64,000 nt of DNA, taken from NCBI RefSeq assembly GCF_049847105.1, contig NZ_JBNCNS010000004.1:582740-646739 (forward strand), in the 5' to 3' direction. Shown here piece by piece: positions 41,165 through 49,122 of the stretch. Origin of the DNA: Gordonia sp049847105 (GTDB lineage Bacteria; Actinomycetota; Actinomycetes; Mycobacteriales; Mycobacteriaceae). Under the pieces are notes generated by a model. That model was not told the DNA's origin. It saw only the letters and a program-made list of their open reading frames with translations, and searched no databases. Positions within the stretch are counted from its first letter, which is position 1, and each line of letters starts with the position of its first letter. A program made the position numbers and the translations under genes.

Positions 41165-42394
41165 TCAGACCATCGGGGTGATTGGCTCTTCGACCCCGAG
41201 AAGGGCCTTGCCGTAGACTTCGTAGCTGACGGCCGGCGCGACGATGGCATGCCGGGCTCCGGTGGCCGAGTCGCGCCAGATCCGTTGCAGAGGGCTGACT
41301 TCCGCGAAAGACCCGGCACCGTGGGCGGAGAGCAGAATGTCGATGGCGCGGGTGATGCACTCGGCGACGTAACCTGTGTCGGACCGGACCCTGGCCCGGG
41401 CCAGGTAGTCGGGGTACTCGCCACTGGCTGCCGCAGCATCGATGTCGTCGGCGGCACGATAGGCGTGCAGGTGGGCGGTGTCGATCAATCGAGCTGCTTC
41501 GGCGATCTGCAGCTGGAAGGCGGTCGACTCCTTCTGCGAGGTGAAGAAGGTGTAGGAGATGGGTTTCTTCGGCGCTTTCTCGATGACGAAATCGAGTGCT
41601 GCCCGGCCCATTCCGAGCTGCGGTCCGACGAGCACCAGCGCGAGTACCGGTACGAGTGCGGAGCGGTAGAGCACCTCGTCGGTGTGCTCGGTGGCATAGT
41701 TGCCGACGAGGGCCGGCGGCACACTCATCACACGGTGGTCGGGTACGAAGATGTCGTCGGCGATGAGGCAGTTGCTGCCGGACGAGCGCATCCCGGCGAC
41801 GAACCAGGTCTCCTCGAATTCCATGTCCTCGCGTGGGATCAGGGCAGTTCCCTGGTCGATCACATTCCCGTCGGCGTCGGTGATCGGGATGCCCATCGCG
41901 GCCCAGGTGGCATGCCACGATCCGGAGTTGTAGAACCACTTGCCGGTGACCCGATAGCCGCCCTCGACCTTACGGGTCTCGGCGGTGGGGGCCAGCACCC
42001 CGGACACCTTGGCGTCGGGATCGGCACCGAACACCTCGTCCTGTGCCTTCTCCGACATGAGGCCCACGAGCCAGTTGCAGACATTGGTGAGGGTGACCAC
42101 CCACGATGTGCCGCCGTCGGCCTCGGCCACGGCTGCCGACACATCCATCATGGTGCGCATCGACGTCTCGTACCCTCCGTACCGCTTGGGGACCGAGATC
42201 CGGAACAGGCCGGCGTCGGTGAGCGCCTGGATGCTCTCCTCCACGACGCGGCGGTCCTGCTCACCCTGGGCGGCGTTACGCGCCAGCAGTGGCTTCAACG
42301 CATGCGCTCGAGCGACGAGTTCGGCGGCGGTCGGGACCTCGGCCGGGGTCGGGTCCTCGGTGGGTGCGGTGGGTGCGGTGGCTGTGGTGGTCAT
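41165..42394 (-). CDS. Acyl-CoA dehydrogenase-fold flavin hydroxylase (HsaA-like oxygenase)
   Basis: A 409-aa protein from ATG 42394 with AGGAG upstream. It has the acyl-CoA dehydrogenase fold (GLFRISVPKRYGGYETSMRTMMDVSAAVAEADGGTSWVV; VTGKWFYNSGSWHATWAAMG; ETWFVAGMRSSGSN). It lacks the catalytic base region of true dehydrogenases and ends in HAIVAPAVSYEVYGKAL, as in the oxygenase components HsaA, HpaB-type C2 and similar. It would hydroxylate a phenol using reduced flavin from the adjacent reductase. It sits between the FAH and flavin reductase genes in the same direction. Confidence 0.85.
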   Translation of the reverse strand: MTTTATAPTAPTEDPTPAEVPTAAELVARAHALKPLLARNAAQGEQDRRVVEESIQALTDAGLFRISVPKRYGGYETSMRTMMDVSAAVAEADGGTSWVVTLTNVCNWLVGLMSEKAQDEVFGADPDAKVSGVLAPTAETRKVEGGYRVTGKWFYNSGSWHATWAAMGIPITDADGNVIDQGTALIPREDMEFEETWFVAGMRSSGSNCLIADDIFVPDHRVMSVPPALVGNYATEHTDEVLYRSALVPVLALVLVGPQLGMGRAALDFVIEKAPKKPISYTFFTSQKESTAFQLQIAEAARLIDTAHLHAYRAADDIDAAAASGEYPDYLARARVRSDTGYVAECITRAIDILLSAHGAGSFAEVSPLQRIWRDSATGARHAIVAPAVSYEVYGKALLGVEEPITPMV

Positions 42395-42441
42395 ATTCGT
42401 CTCCTGATGTCGTGAATGGAAGTGGATCGGGCGTCGGTGAA

Positions 42442-42960
42442 TCAGCTTGCGCAGGCGGTTATCTGATCGATGATGGGCGGCCGGCTGCGAACAGCGAATT
42501 GCGAGTGGGTACCAAAGGTCCGGTGTCCGTAGACAAGTGGTGGCCGGTGGGTGGATGCGGCATCGGTGACGGCGCCGATGAGCAGCAGGTGATCGCCTGC
42601 CTCGACGGTCTGGAACAGCTCGCAGGCCGCCCAGCCGGCCACCTCGTCGAGACGCGGCAGCTCGCCGGCGAGGGTCCACGGTGCGACGGCGAAGCGATCC
42701 GCGGCGCGGGAGGCGAAGGTCATCGCGACGTCATCCTGACCCGAGTTGAGGATGTTCACGCCGAACCTCCCGGTGTCGAGGATGCGGGCCAGCAGACTCG
42801 AACGATGGTCGAGCGCGATGGACAGGAGTGCGGGGCGCAGGGAGAGCGAGGCCAGCGAGCTCACTGTGGCGCCGTGCGGACCGTCGGTGTCAGCGGTCGT
42901 GACGACCGTGACGGGTGCACATACCCCTGCCATCAGATCGCGGAACTGTTGATCGAGCAT
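42442..42960 (-). CDS. Flavin reductase component (HsaB-like)
   Basis: A 172-aa protein from ATG 42958-42960 with GGAGGTG upstream. It is a flavin_reduct-domain protein: FRDLMAGVCAPVTVVTTADTDGPHGATVSSLASLSLRPALLSIALDH, RFGVNILNSGQDDVAMTFAS and GDHLLLIGAVTDA. It should reduce FMN or FAD with NAD(P)H and hand it to the acyl-CoA dehydrogenase-fold hydroxylase 47 bases downstream. It is the first gene of the regulated unit; two copies of a CATGATTAATTAC motif lie upstream, the nearer one 21 bases before its start. Confidence 0.9.
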   Translation of the reverse strand: MLDQQFRDLMAGVCAPVTVVTTADTDGPHGATVSSLASLSLRPALLSIALDHRSSLLARILDTGRFGVNILNSGQDDVAMTFASRAADRFAVAPWTLAGELPRLDEVAGWAACELFQTVEAGDHLLLIGAVTDAASTHRPPLVYGHRTFGTHSQFAVRSRPPIIDQITACAS

Positions 42961-42980
42961 CGCCCGGCACCTCCAAATAA

Positions 42981-43065
42981 ACATGATTAATTACTTGGAT
43001 CACAGCCTGCGCGTGACACGGGTCACTTGTCAAGGAAATTCGTCAGATTCATCATGATTAATTAC
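42981..43065. promoter_or_regulatory. Two direct CATGATTAATTAC boxes upstream of flavin reductase
   Basis: CATGATTAATTAC occurs at 42982-42994 and again at 43053-43065, 71 bases apart, in the short gap between the GntR regulator stop and the flavin reductase start. A related CATGATCAAT lies at the regulator's own start. AT-rich identical boxes in a high-GC gap beside a regulator gene are strong operator candidates. Confidence 0.65.
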
Positions 43066-43108
43066 GGAAGCGGGCCGAGACCGTGAATAGTCGCAGTTCA
43101 GCCGGGTG

Positions 43109-43936
43109 TCAGGAAGCGGATGCGACTGATTCGGGTCGCAGGATCATCGTCGGATCGGTGCGACGCAGTGCGGCAACGGCCGCATCGGCGTCTCGCGCGG
43201 TGAGCGCGCCGACCAGATCCTCGACGGCCTGAGCGAGCCCGCCGAGGTACACCGGGACTTGTTCGCGGGCCGCGTCCAGGTGGGCCTGCAGGTGTGAGGT
43301 ACCGACGTCCATGATGCTGAGGTAGAGGCTGTTGAGAAGTTGGCTGCTGCCGATACCGGCGAAGTATTCGTGCACGTTCCAGGCAGCCCAGACGAAGCCG
43401 GACAGATCACCGGAGGCGCGGGTTCGGCGGACATCGGTCAACCGTTCGTCGAGGGCACGCAGGTCGTCGTCGGTGAGAGCGCTCATGACCTCGGTCACGA
43501 GCAGGGGTGCGAGTGCGTCTCGGATCTGAATCGACTCGGGCAGAGACGAACTGTCCGCCGCAGCCGCACGAAACCAGCCGTTCATCCGCGAGAGCGGCGA
43601 GGGATCGGTCGCGAAGATGCCGCCACCCGGGCCCGGTCGTGAGGTGATGACGCCGCGTTCCTGAGCGAGCTTGATGGCCTCGTTGACCGTGCCGACCGAC
43701 ACCTCGCAGATACCGCGGATATCGTCCTTGCTGCCGATTCGCTCGCCTGCGGGAAGTCCGGCTGCCAGGCGGGCGATCTGATTGGCGGCCAGCTCGGCCC
43801 GCGACAACCCGATCGTGACGGTCCCCGGCAGGCTGATGGGGCGCTGCCACATCTCCGGCGCGTAGGCCGGGATGTCGGGTGGCTCCTGGTCGGGGATGTC
43901 GGCGGGCACGTGTCGATGGTAACGCGAATCCATCAT
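43109..43936 (-). CDS. GntR-family regulator (FCD type)
   Basis: A 275-aa protein; the start is placed at ATG 43934-43936 (or 43933), as further upstream codons add no conserved sequence. The winged helix is at about residues 40-105: LSRAELAANQIARLAAGLPAGERIGSKDDIRGICEVSVGTVNEAIKLAQERGVITSRPG. The all-helical FCD effector domain follows (IQIRDALAPLLVTEVMSAL, WAAWNVHEYFAGIGSSQLLNSLYLSIMD). It lies between the aldehyde dehydrogenase and the hydroxylase genes and is probably their repressor. A CATGATCAAT box overlaps its start. Confidence 0.87.
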   Translation of the reverse strand: MMDSRYHRHVPADIPDQEPPDIPAYAPEMWQRPISLPGTVTIGLSRAELAANQIARLAAGLPAGERIGSKDDIRGICEVSVGTVNEAIKLAQERGVITSRPGPGGGIFATDPSPLSRMNGWFRAAAADSSSLPESIQIRDALAPLLVTEVMSALTDDDLRALDERLTDVRRTRASGDLSGFVWAAWNVHEYFAGIGSSQLLNSLYLSIMDVGTSHLQAHLDAAREQVPVYLGGLAQAVEDLVGALTARDADAAVAALRRTDPTMILRPESVASAS

Positions 43937-43944
43937 GATCAATC
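43934..43944. promoter_or_regulatory. CATGATCAATC box at the GntR gene start
   Basis: CATGATCAATC overlaps the regulator's ATG and differs from the two upstream CATGATTAATTAC boxes at one base over the first ten. It is consistent with autoregulation by the FCD-GntR protein. Confidence 0.5.
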
Positions 43945-44100
43945 GTGGAGTCACCACGGGGTGGGCGTGCGACCGCCGCTCAGCGTGCGTCGATCTGTGC
44001 CAGGCCCCGCCGAATCGTCTCCTCCACCTCGCCGACGTTCTCCCGATGTCGCTGCGCGGCAGCATGTTCGTTCATCTCTTTGGCCGATCGAACGAGCGTC

Positions 44101-45801
44101 TCAGGGCAGCAAGATCGCCTTGAACACCCCTGGTATCCGGCCCCAACCCGGGTGAGCGGCGTAATGCGTGAGCGCCTTCGACGCCGAGGTGTTGGCCTTG
44201 GAGGTCACCAGCCAGGGCATCGGCGGTGCCATCGACGCCTCTCCGCCCAGCCACGAGCGTGGGAACGGGCGGAACGGTCCGTTCACCACCACCCGTTCGG
44301 GGCCGGCGATCAGCCGGGCGTTGTGGACGACACCGATACCGCTGCCCACGTCGTCGAGTGTGTTGCCCGGGAAGGCGCCCCACGGCATCACCGGGGCGAG
44401 GTATCCCGTGGCCGACCAGCAGTTGATCCCGATGGTGCCGTAACGCAGATCGGCGATCGCTTCGGTGAAAGCAGGCCCCATCGCCTTCCGATCATGCGGG
44501 GCGACAATGAGACTGGCGCCGAGAGTGCCCACGAGGCGATCATTGGCGAACCGAACCGCATTGCGCAGGAAGTCGGCTCCGACTCCGGGAATAGTGGTGT
44601 GACCCAGTACGGGCGAGAAGTACTCGGTCCGGTAGAGCTCGTCCGACGTCGAATCGCCCACCTCGATCAGCATCCGGCCACCGTGACGTTCGGCGCCGGG
44701 ATACGCGTGGTGGGCCCGGGCCATGTTGCCGTCACTGCCCGGATACCAGTTGCCTCGCGGAGGCAAGCTGTCGAAGACCTTCCGGATGGCGTCGAGGAAC
44801 TGCGTGCGTTGCGGCCAGGCCGAACTCATGATCATGGCCTGACCGGCGATGCAGTTGTGGCCGCTGTTCTGCAGCTTCTGCGTCGCGACGTTCTCGGCCT
44901 GGTAGGTGAGGTCGGCGTCGGACCATTTTCCGGGTACGACGATGATGGGCGAGACACCGCCGAGTTCACTGGTGATCGGTTTCGCCATCAATGGTGTGTG
45001 GGCCGCGCGCCGGTGCTCGCCCTCGGTGCCGCGACCCCAGACGATGGCATCGTGGGTGGATGCGCTGCCGGTGATGTGGACATGTCCGATCTGCGGATGG
45101 CTGGTGATGTACTCACCGACATCGCCCTCGCCGTTGATGATTCGTAGGATGTCATGCCGGATCAGCGGTGCGAAAGCCTTCTCGTACACCGGTAGTAGTT
45201 CGGCGAAGGTCGGATTCAGCTTGAGTAGGCTGACGCGGTTGTGGGCGACGAGTTGGTACAGGGCATCGAGTGGTCCGATGAGTGTGGCATTGCCTGCGCC
45301 CAGGACCAGACCGACGCCGCCACTCTCGGTGGGACGTCGTGCGGCGAGCCCGGCCGTCGCGCGCACCTCGTCGATCCCGACACCCGGCGGCATCCAGATC
45401 TCGCCGATGAAACCGTTGAGCAGCAACGCTTCCTGCGCGCCATGTGGCAACACCTCGAGGGTGATCCGCCCGCCGGGTGCCCGGCCGACCGGTACTCCGT
45501 CGACCGGGTTGCCGCCCCTGGCCAGAGTCGTCAGGGTCTGCGCCGTCGCGGTGAGGGTCGCCATGGTGATGTAAGGGCCGACGAGCCACTCTTCGCCGTG
45601 TACCGATGGTGGGGTCTGTTTGATCCGGATCGCCGTATCGGCCCACTCGGCCGCGTTGTCGCGCACGGTGTCACGGGTCCGGAGAAGGAGCGTTGCGCGT
45701 TCGTGAAGCGCCATCGACGCCCACGCGTTCGCCCCGCGTCCGAGCTCGTCGATCAGGCGGTCGAGCTCCGTGTGATCCACGGGATGCGAAATGGTGGTCA
45801 T
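44101..45801 (-). CDS. Aldehyde dehydrogenase-family protein
   Basis: A 566-aa protein from ATG 45801. It has the aldehyde dehydrogenase fold: GGVGLVLGAGNATLIGPLDALYQLV cofactor region, GHVHITGSASTHDAIVWG, ITSELGGVSPIIV (the ELGG glutamate) and LQNSGHNCIAGQAMI with the nucleophilic cysteine near residue 316. It is longer than typical (about 500), with an extended N-terminal part and a C-terminal tail. It would oxidise an aldehyde or semialdehyde to acid with NAD(P). It is transcribed toward the GntR gene and the ring-cleavage genes and plausibly handles a semialdehyde in the same pathway. Confidence 0.83.
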   Translation of the reverse strand: MTTISHPVDHTELDRLIDELGRGANAWASMALHERATLLLRTRDTVRDNAAEWADTAIRIKQTPPSVHGEEWLVGPYITMATLTATAQTLTTLARGGNPVDGVPVGRAPGGRITLEVLPHGAQEALLLNGFIGEIWMPPGVGIDEVRATAGLAARRPTESGGVGLVLGAGNATLIGPLDALYQLVAHNRVSLLKLNPTFAELLPVYEKAFAPLIRHDILRIINGEGDVGEYITSHPQIGHVHITGSASTHDAIVWGRGTEGEHRRAAHTPLMAKPITSELGGVSPIIVVPGKWSDADLTYQAENVATQKLQNSGHNCIAGQAMIMSSAWPQRTQFLDAIRKVFDSLPPRGNWYPGSDGNMARAHHAYPGAERHGGRMLIEVGDSTSDELYRTEYFSPVLGHTTIPGVGADFLRNAVRFANDRLVGTLGASLIVAPHDRKAMGPAFTEAIADLRYGTIGINCWSATGYLAPVMPWGAFPGNTLDDVGSGIGVVHNARLIAGPERVVVNGPFRPFPRSWLGGEASMAPPMPWLVTSKANTSASKALTHYAAHPGWGRIPGVFKAILLP

Positions 45802-45908
45802 ACTCACCAAGTGTGACACCGCATGATGTGAACGAGGAGTAGTTTTCGCATCATTTGTGCAGGAAGGTCGGGTTTTCGGCCGTTCCGACGACATGACGTG
45901 CTCGCGGA

Positions 45909-46760
45909 CTATGAGATGTCGTCTGCGTCGATCGTGAGGACCACGAAGAGCAGATCTGTCACGATGGCCGCGGGTGTGCCGGCCTCGACGTCGACATAGG
46001 CCCGGAAGCCAGGCATGACCGGCCGGCTGATGCTCACCTGTCCGACCTCACCTCGGACGACCGATCGCGGTACCCCCTCGCCGCCGTTGATGTCCAGGTC
46101 TGGATCGGACAGATCGACGCTAAGTCGTTCCCCGCGCGCAGGGACGGTGGTGCCGAAGATCTCCGCCGGGCCGGTGAGATGCACTGTACGGGCGGCACGC
46201 TCGCGGGCGGCACGGTACTCGGCGATCTCGTCGGGGCCGGGCTCGGTGATGGTGTCGATGGCGAGCCCGACGACCACGCCGCCGACGGATCGAACCTCGC
46301 CGGTGCGGTCATCCTCGGCCGCCGAGTGCGGGTGCCGTTCTGCCGCAGTGACACTGGTGTACTCCCGGGAGTCCGATACGAGGTGCCACTCGTCTCCCGC
46401 GCGCCGGGCGAGGGTCGAGGTTTCATACACCGCGGTGATGGTGGCGACGACCTCGGGTCGAACGGCAGCGGTCTCATGCCACGACATGGACAGCATCAGC
46501 GCTCGGCCTCGCGGATCATCGAGGTCCGGTGCCCAGTGTGCCGAGCCACCGGGAAAGCGGATCAGGTCGAGATCGCTGTCCCAGGATGTCGGCGCCGGCA
46601 CCAGAAACCGATGGTCCGGATCTGCCGGAAACGCGGACAGGCTACCGGTGACCTGTGCGCCCTGGGTGGGAGTGGTGCCGCAGCAGCCGTACTCCCAGGA
46701 CGAGATGTGCGCGTAGACGGGATCGTGTGGAGGAGAGGCCAAGATGATCACGAATTGCAT
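45909..46760 (-). CDS. DUF6578-like hypothetical protein
   Basis: A 283-aa soluble protein. The N-terminal ~45 residues (AHISSWEYGCCGTTPTQGAQVTG) have the CCGT-type motif I associate with DUF6578. The rest is beta-rich with WDSDLDLIRFPGGSAHWAPDLDD, an acidic middle and a C-terminal strand domain (VVRGEVGQVSISRPVMPGFRAYVDVEAG). No signal peptide. No functional neighbours point to a role; upstream is a remnant-bearing gap. The family assignment is tentative. Confidence 0.7.
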   Translation of the reverse strand: MQFVIILASPPHDPVYAHISSWEYGCCGTTPTQGAQVTGSLSAFPADPDHRFLVPAPTSWDSDLDLIRFPGGSAHWAPDLDDPRGRALMLSMSWHETAAVRPEVVATITAVYETSTLARRAGDEWHLVSDSREYTSVTAAERHPHSAAEDDRTGEVRSVGGVVVGLAIDTITEPGPDEIAEYRAARERAARTVHLTGPAEIFGTTVPARGERLSVDLSDPDLDINGGEGVPRSVVRGEVGQVSISRPVMPGFRAYVDVEAGTPAAIVTDLLFVVLTIDADDIS

Positions 46761-46861
46761 CGGGAGGTGGACAGCCGCGGCACGAACGCCCCGGGTCCCG
46801 ATGTACCTGTCGGTCCAGGCTAGGCCGACTGCCTCGACTCGGCAAGATGCAGATTGGCTGT

Positions 46862-47017
46862 TCAGGGCAAGGAGTCACGGCGGATCAGTGCGATATGGAT
46901 TGAGCTGTAGGTCTTCACCGATGGGAACCAACCCAGCGCCCGCATTCCGTAGCCGGATCGCGGCCCTCGGAACTTCACGAAGCCTTGGTCGCTGGCGTCA
47001 ACGAGCTTCGCGGCCAT
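46862..47017 (-). pseudogene. Short coding-like remnant (51 aa) in gap
   Basis: Within the 346-base gap 46761-47106, a leftward frame from ATG 47015-47017 to TGA 46862-46864 reads MAAKLVDASDQGFVKF, GPRSGYGMRALGWFPSVK and a strand-like end SIHIALIRRDSLP. It continues open upstream for about 20 codons (RRARDAQNKCSILHDD) to a TAG. Codon usage looks coding, but there is no start context and no recognised family. It is probably the tail of a decayed gene; a tiny real gene is less likely. Confidence 0.35.
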
Positions 47018-47106
47018 GTCGTCGTGCAGGATGCTGCACTTGTTCTGCGCGTCTCGGGCACGCCTGTACAGCGCCTAATTGACCAGCGTGGCCCGACCGG
47101 CCGCCA

Positions 47107-47856
47107 TCAAGGAGTAGATAGTGCGACAACATCGGTCGGCTGGTCGACGGCCGACCTCTCGAACGGGTGGTCTGGCCGGTCGGCTGAGGTGGGTTCCTCG
47201 ACACGACGGCTGCGAGGTCCACGCCACGGATCGGGGAGCAGCATCCCGGCCGCTGCCACCAAGAGCACCGAGATCAGCACGTCGCTGGGGCGGTGCCAGC
47301 CGGCCGCGACGAGCGAGACGCCGATCACCGCGGCCCAGCCTCCGAGCACGATGCCGATCAATGGGCGCAGCACCGGGGGAGTGGCAAGGATCAGCACCAC
47401 GGCGACGGCAGTGACCGCCGCGGCGTGGCCGCTCGGTGCCGAGTTGGACGTCTCGGTGATCCAATCGTGGAGTTGCGGACGGGTCAGGACGTGGTCGCGC
47501 AGGATGCGGGCAACCAGGATGGCGGCCGGTGGAAACGAGAGCAATGCCACGGTCACGATCAGCGTGTGCCGGGCCTCGGCGCGCGATCGGAACCGTCCGA
47601 GCTGGATCAGCACCACGACGGCGGCTGCGACCCCCAGCCACAGCAGCGGGTTGGAAACGATGTCGATCGTGACGATGGCCGGTACGTCGGCCTTCGGGAT
47701 ACGTCGACCGGCGTCCAGGAGCCACTGGTCGATGCGCTGGCCGGTCGGTGTCCGCACGGCGACCAGGAAGACGGCCGCGGCGGCGAGGACGAGTGCGGCC
47801 GCGACCATCACTGCGCGTGAGAGGGAGGGGGTGCGCCCAGTGACAGTCGCGGCCAT
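47107..47856 (-). CDS. PAP2-family membrane phosphatase
   Basis: A 249-aa protein from ATG 47854-47856 with about six membrane helices. PAP2 motifs: RDHVLTRPQLHDW (K/R-x6-RP-like), NSAPSGHAAAVTAVAVV (PSGH) and LVAAGWHRPSDVLIS (catalytic histidine followed by D). It probably removes phosphate from a lipid phosphate or polyprenyl pyrophosphate on the outer face. The C-terminal 40 residues are charged and cytoplasmic. It is divergent from the ferredoxin reductase-desaturase operon. Confidence 0.87.
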   Translation of the reverse strand: MAATVTGRTPSLSRAVMVAAALVLAAAAVFLVAVRTPTGQRIDQWLLDAGRRIPKADVPAIVTIDIVSNPLLWLGVAAAVVVLIQLGRFRSRAEARHTLIVTVALLSFPPAAILVARILRDHVLTRPQLHDWITETSNSAPSGHAAAVTAVAVVLILATPPVLRPLIGIVLGGWAAVIGVSLVAAGWHRPSDVLISVLLVAAAGMLLPDPWRGPRSRRVEEPTSADRPDHPFERSAVDQPTDVVALSTP

Positions 47857-47913
47857 GTGAGCAACGCTAGAGGGTGAGTCTGGGAGCGACCTGGACGAAA
47901 CCTGAGGACCACC

Positions 47914-47979
47914 GATGTGCCGCGAAGATGTGCCGCGAACACTCCGACCGAACGGCCAGATCTGTGTACAGTTGTGCAC
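47914..47979. promoter_or_regulatory. Tandem 13-bp repeat and imperfect dyad before desaturase operon
   Basis: GATGTGCCGCGAA is repeated perfectly in tandem at 47914-47926 and 47927-47939. GTGTACAG-TTGTGCAC (47964-47979) is a 16-bp imperfect palindrome matching at 6 of 8 arm positions, 21 bases before the reductase ATG. These lie in the divergent gap with the PAP2 gene and are candidate sites for a lipid-responsive regulator. Confidence 0.45.
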
Positions 47980-48000
47980 CAGGGGGTGGGAGGAGCCTGT

Positions 48001-49113
48001 ATGGACCTTTTGAAGTGGAGCAAGCGCCCGGCGGCCGACGTCGAGGCGAAGAAACCCGAGGTCAACATCGTGCGGGGCCTCATCGCCCGCGCGACCACGC
48101 CATTGTTGCCCGATGACTATCTGCACCTCATCAATCCGCTGTGGAGTGCGCGTGAATTGCGCGGCCGGGTCGTCCACGTCGAGCGTGAGACCGAGGATTC
48201 CGCGACGGTCACCATCCGCACCGGATGGGGTTTTCCTGAGTCGTACAAACCCGGCCAGTACGTGGGGATCGGGCTGCAGGTCGGCGGGCGCTGGCATTGG
48301 CGGTCCTATTCGCTGACCTCGATCGGTAGTTCGGACGATCGGAAGATCGCGATCACGGTGAAGGCGAATCCCGACGGGTTCCTGTCGACGCACCTCGTCG
48401 ACGGTGTCAGTCCCGGGACGATCATCCGTCTCGCAGCGCCCAAGGGCGACTTCCATCTGCCCGAGCCGTTGCCCGACAGCATCCTGTTCCTCACCGCGGG
48501 CAGTGGTATCACGCCGGTCATGTCGATGCTCCGGTCCGTGAGCTCACGCGAGCAGCAGCCCGACATCGTGCACGTGCACTCGGCGCCCACCCGAGACGAC
48601 GTCATCTTCCTCGAGGAACTCGAGGGCATGGACTCCGACCTGGTGTCTTACAGTCTGCAACTGCAGCTCACCCGCGAGCACGGTAAGTTCGAACTCGACC
48701 AGCTCGATGCCGAGGTCCCGGATTGGCGTGACCGTTCGTGCTGGGCCTGCGGGCCCGTGGCAATGCTCGATACCGTCGAGGAGCGCTATGCCGACGAGGG
48801 GCTCCGCGACCAGCTCCACATCGAGCGGTTCGCCATCGCACGGACCGATGTGGGTGGTGAAGGCGGGACGGTCACGTTCACCAAATCTGGTAAGACCACT
48901 GAGATCGACGGCGCCACCACACTTATGGAGGCAGGCGAAGGACTGGGAATCCAGATGCCGTTCGGCTGCCGGATGGGCATCTGCCAGACCTGCGTTGTTC
49001 CATTGGCCGGGGGCTACGTGCGCGACCTGCGCAGTGGCGATGAGCATCGTGAAGGAGATCGAATCCAGACATGTATCAGCACCGTGTCTGGAGAATGCAC
49101 ACTCGACCTGTAA
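48001..49113 (+). CDS. Ferredoxin reductase / 2Fe-2S electron donor for desaturase (Rv3230c-like)
   Basis: A 370-aa protein. It contains an FAD-binding reductase domain (RSYSLTS near residues 101-107; ITVKANPDGFLSTHLVDG; LTAGSGITPVMSMLRSV NAD-binding; CWACGPVAML). A C-terminal plant-type 2Fe-2S ferredoxin domain follows with C323-x4-C328-x2-C331 (GCRMGICQTC) and a last cysteine in IQTCIST near 358. The order and the gene pair match mycobacterial Rv3230c, which passes electrons from NADPH to the stearoyl-CoA desaturase DesA3. The desaturase gene begins 10 bases downstream. ATG 48001 follows a GGGAGGAG site. Confidence 0.92.
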   Translation: MDLLKWSKRPAADVEAKKPEVNIVRGLIARATTPLLPDDYLHLINPLWSARELRGRVVHVERETEDSATVTIRTGWGFPESYKPGQYVGIGLQVGGRWHWRSYSLTSIGSSDDRKIAITVKANPDGFLSTHLVDGVSPGTIIRLAAPKGDFHLPEPLPDSILFLTAGSGITPVMSMLRSVSSREQQPDIVHVHSAPTRDDVIFLEELEGMDSDLVSYSLQLQLTREHGKFELDQLDAEVPDWRDRSCWACGPVAMLDTVEERYADEGLRDQLHIERFAIARTDVGGEGGTVTFTKSGKTTEIDGATTLMEAGEGLGIQMPFGCRMGICQTCVVPLAGGYVRDLRSGDEHREGDRIQTCISTVSGECTLDL

Positions 49114-49122
49114 AGGGGAGCA

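Noticed and set aside
45810..45860. GCATGATG...GCATCAT inverted pair upstream of the aldehyde dehydrogenase
   Set aside because: Arms are short and unequal with a long spacer; too weak to list as a site, although it loosely resembles the CATGAT boxes.
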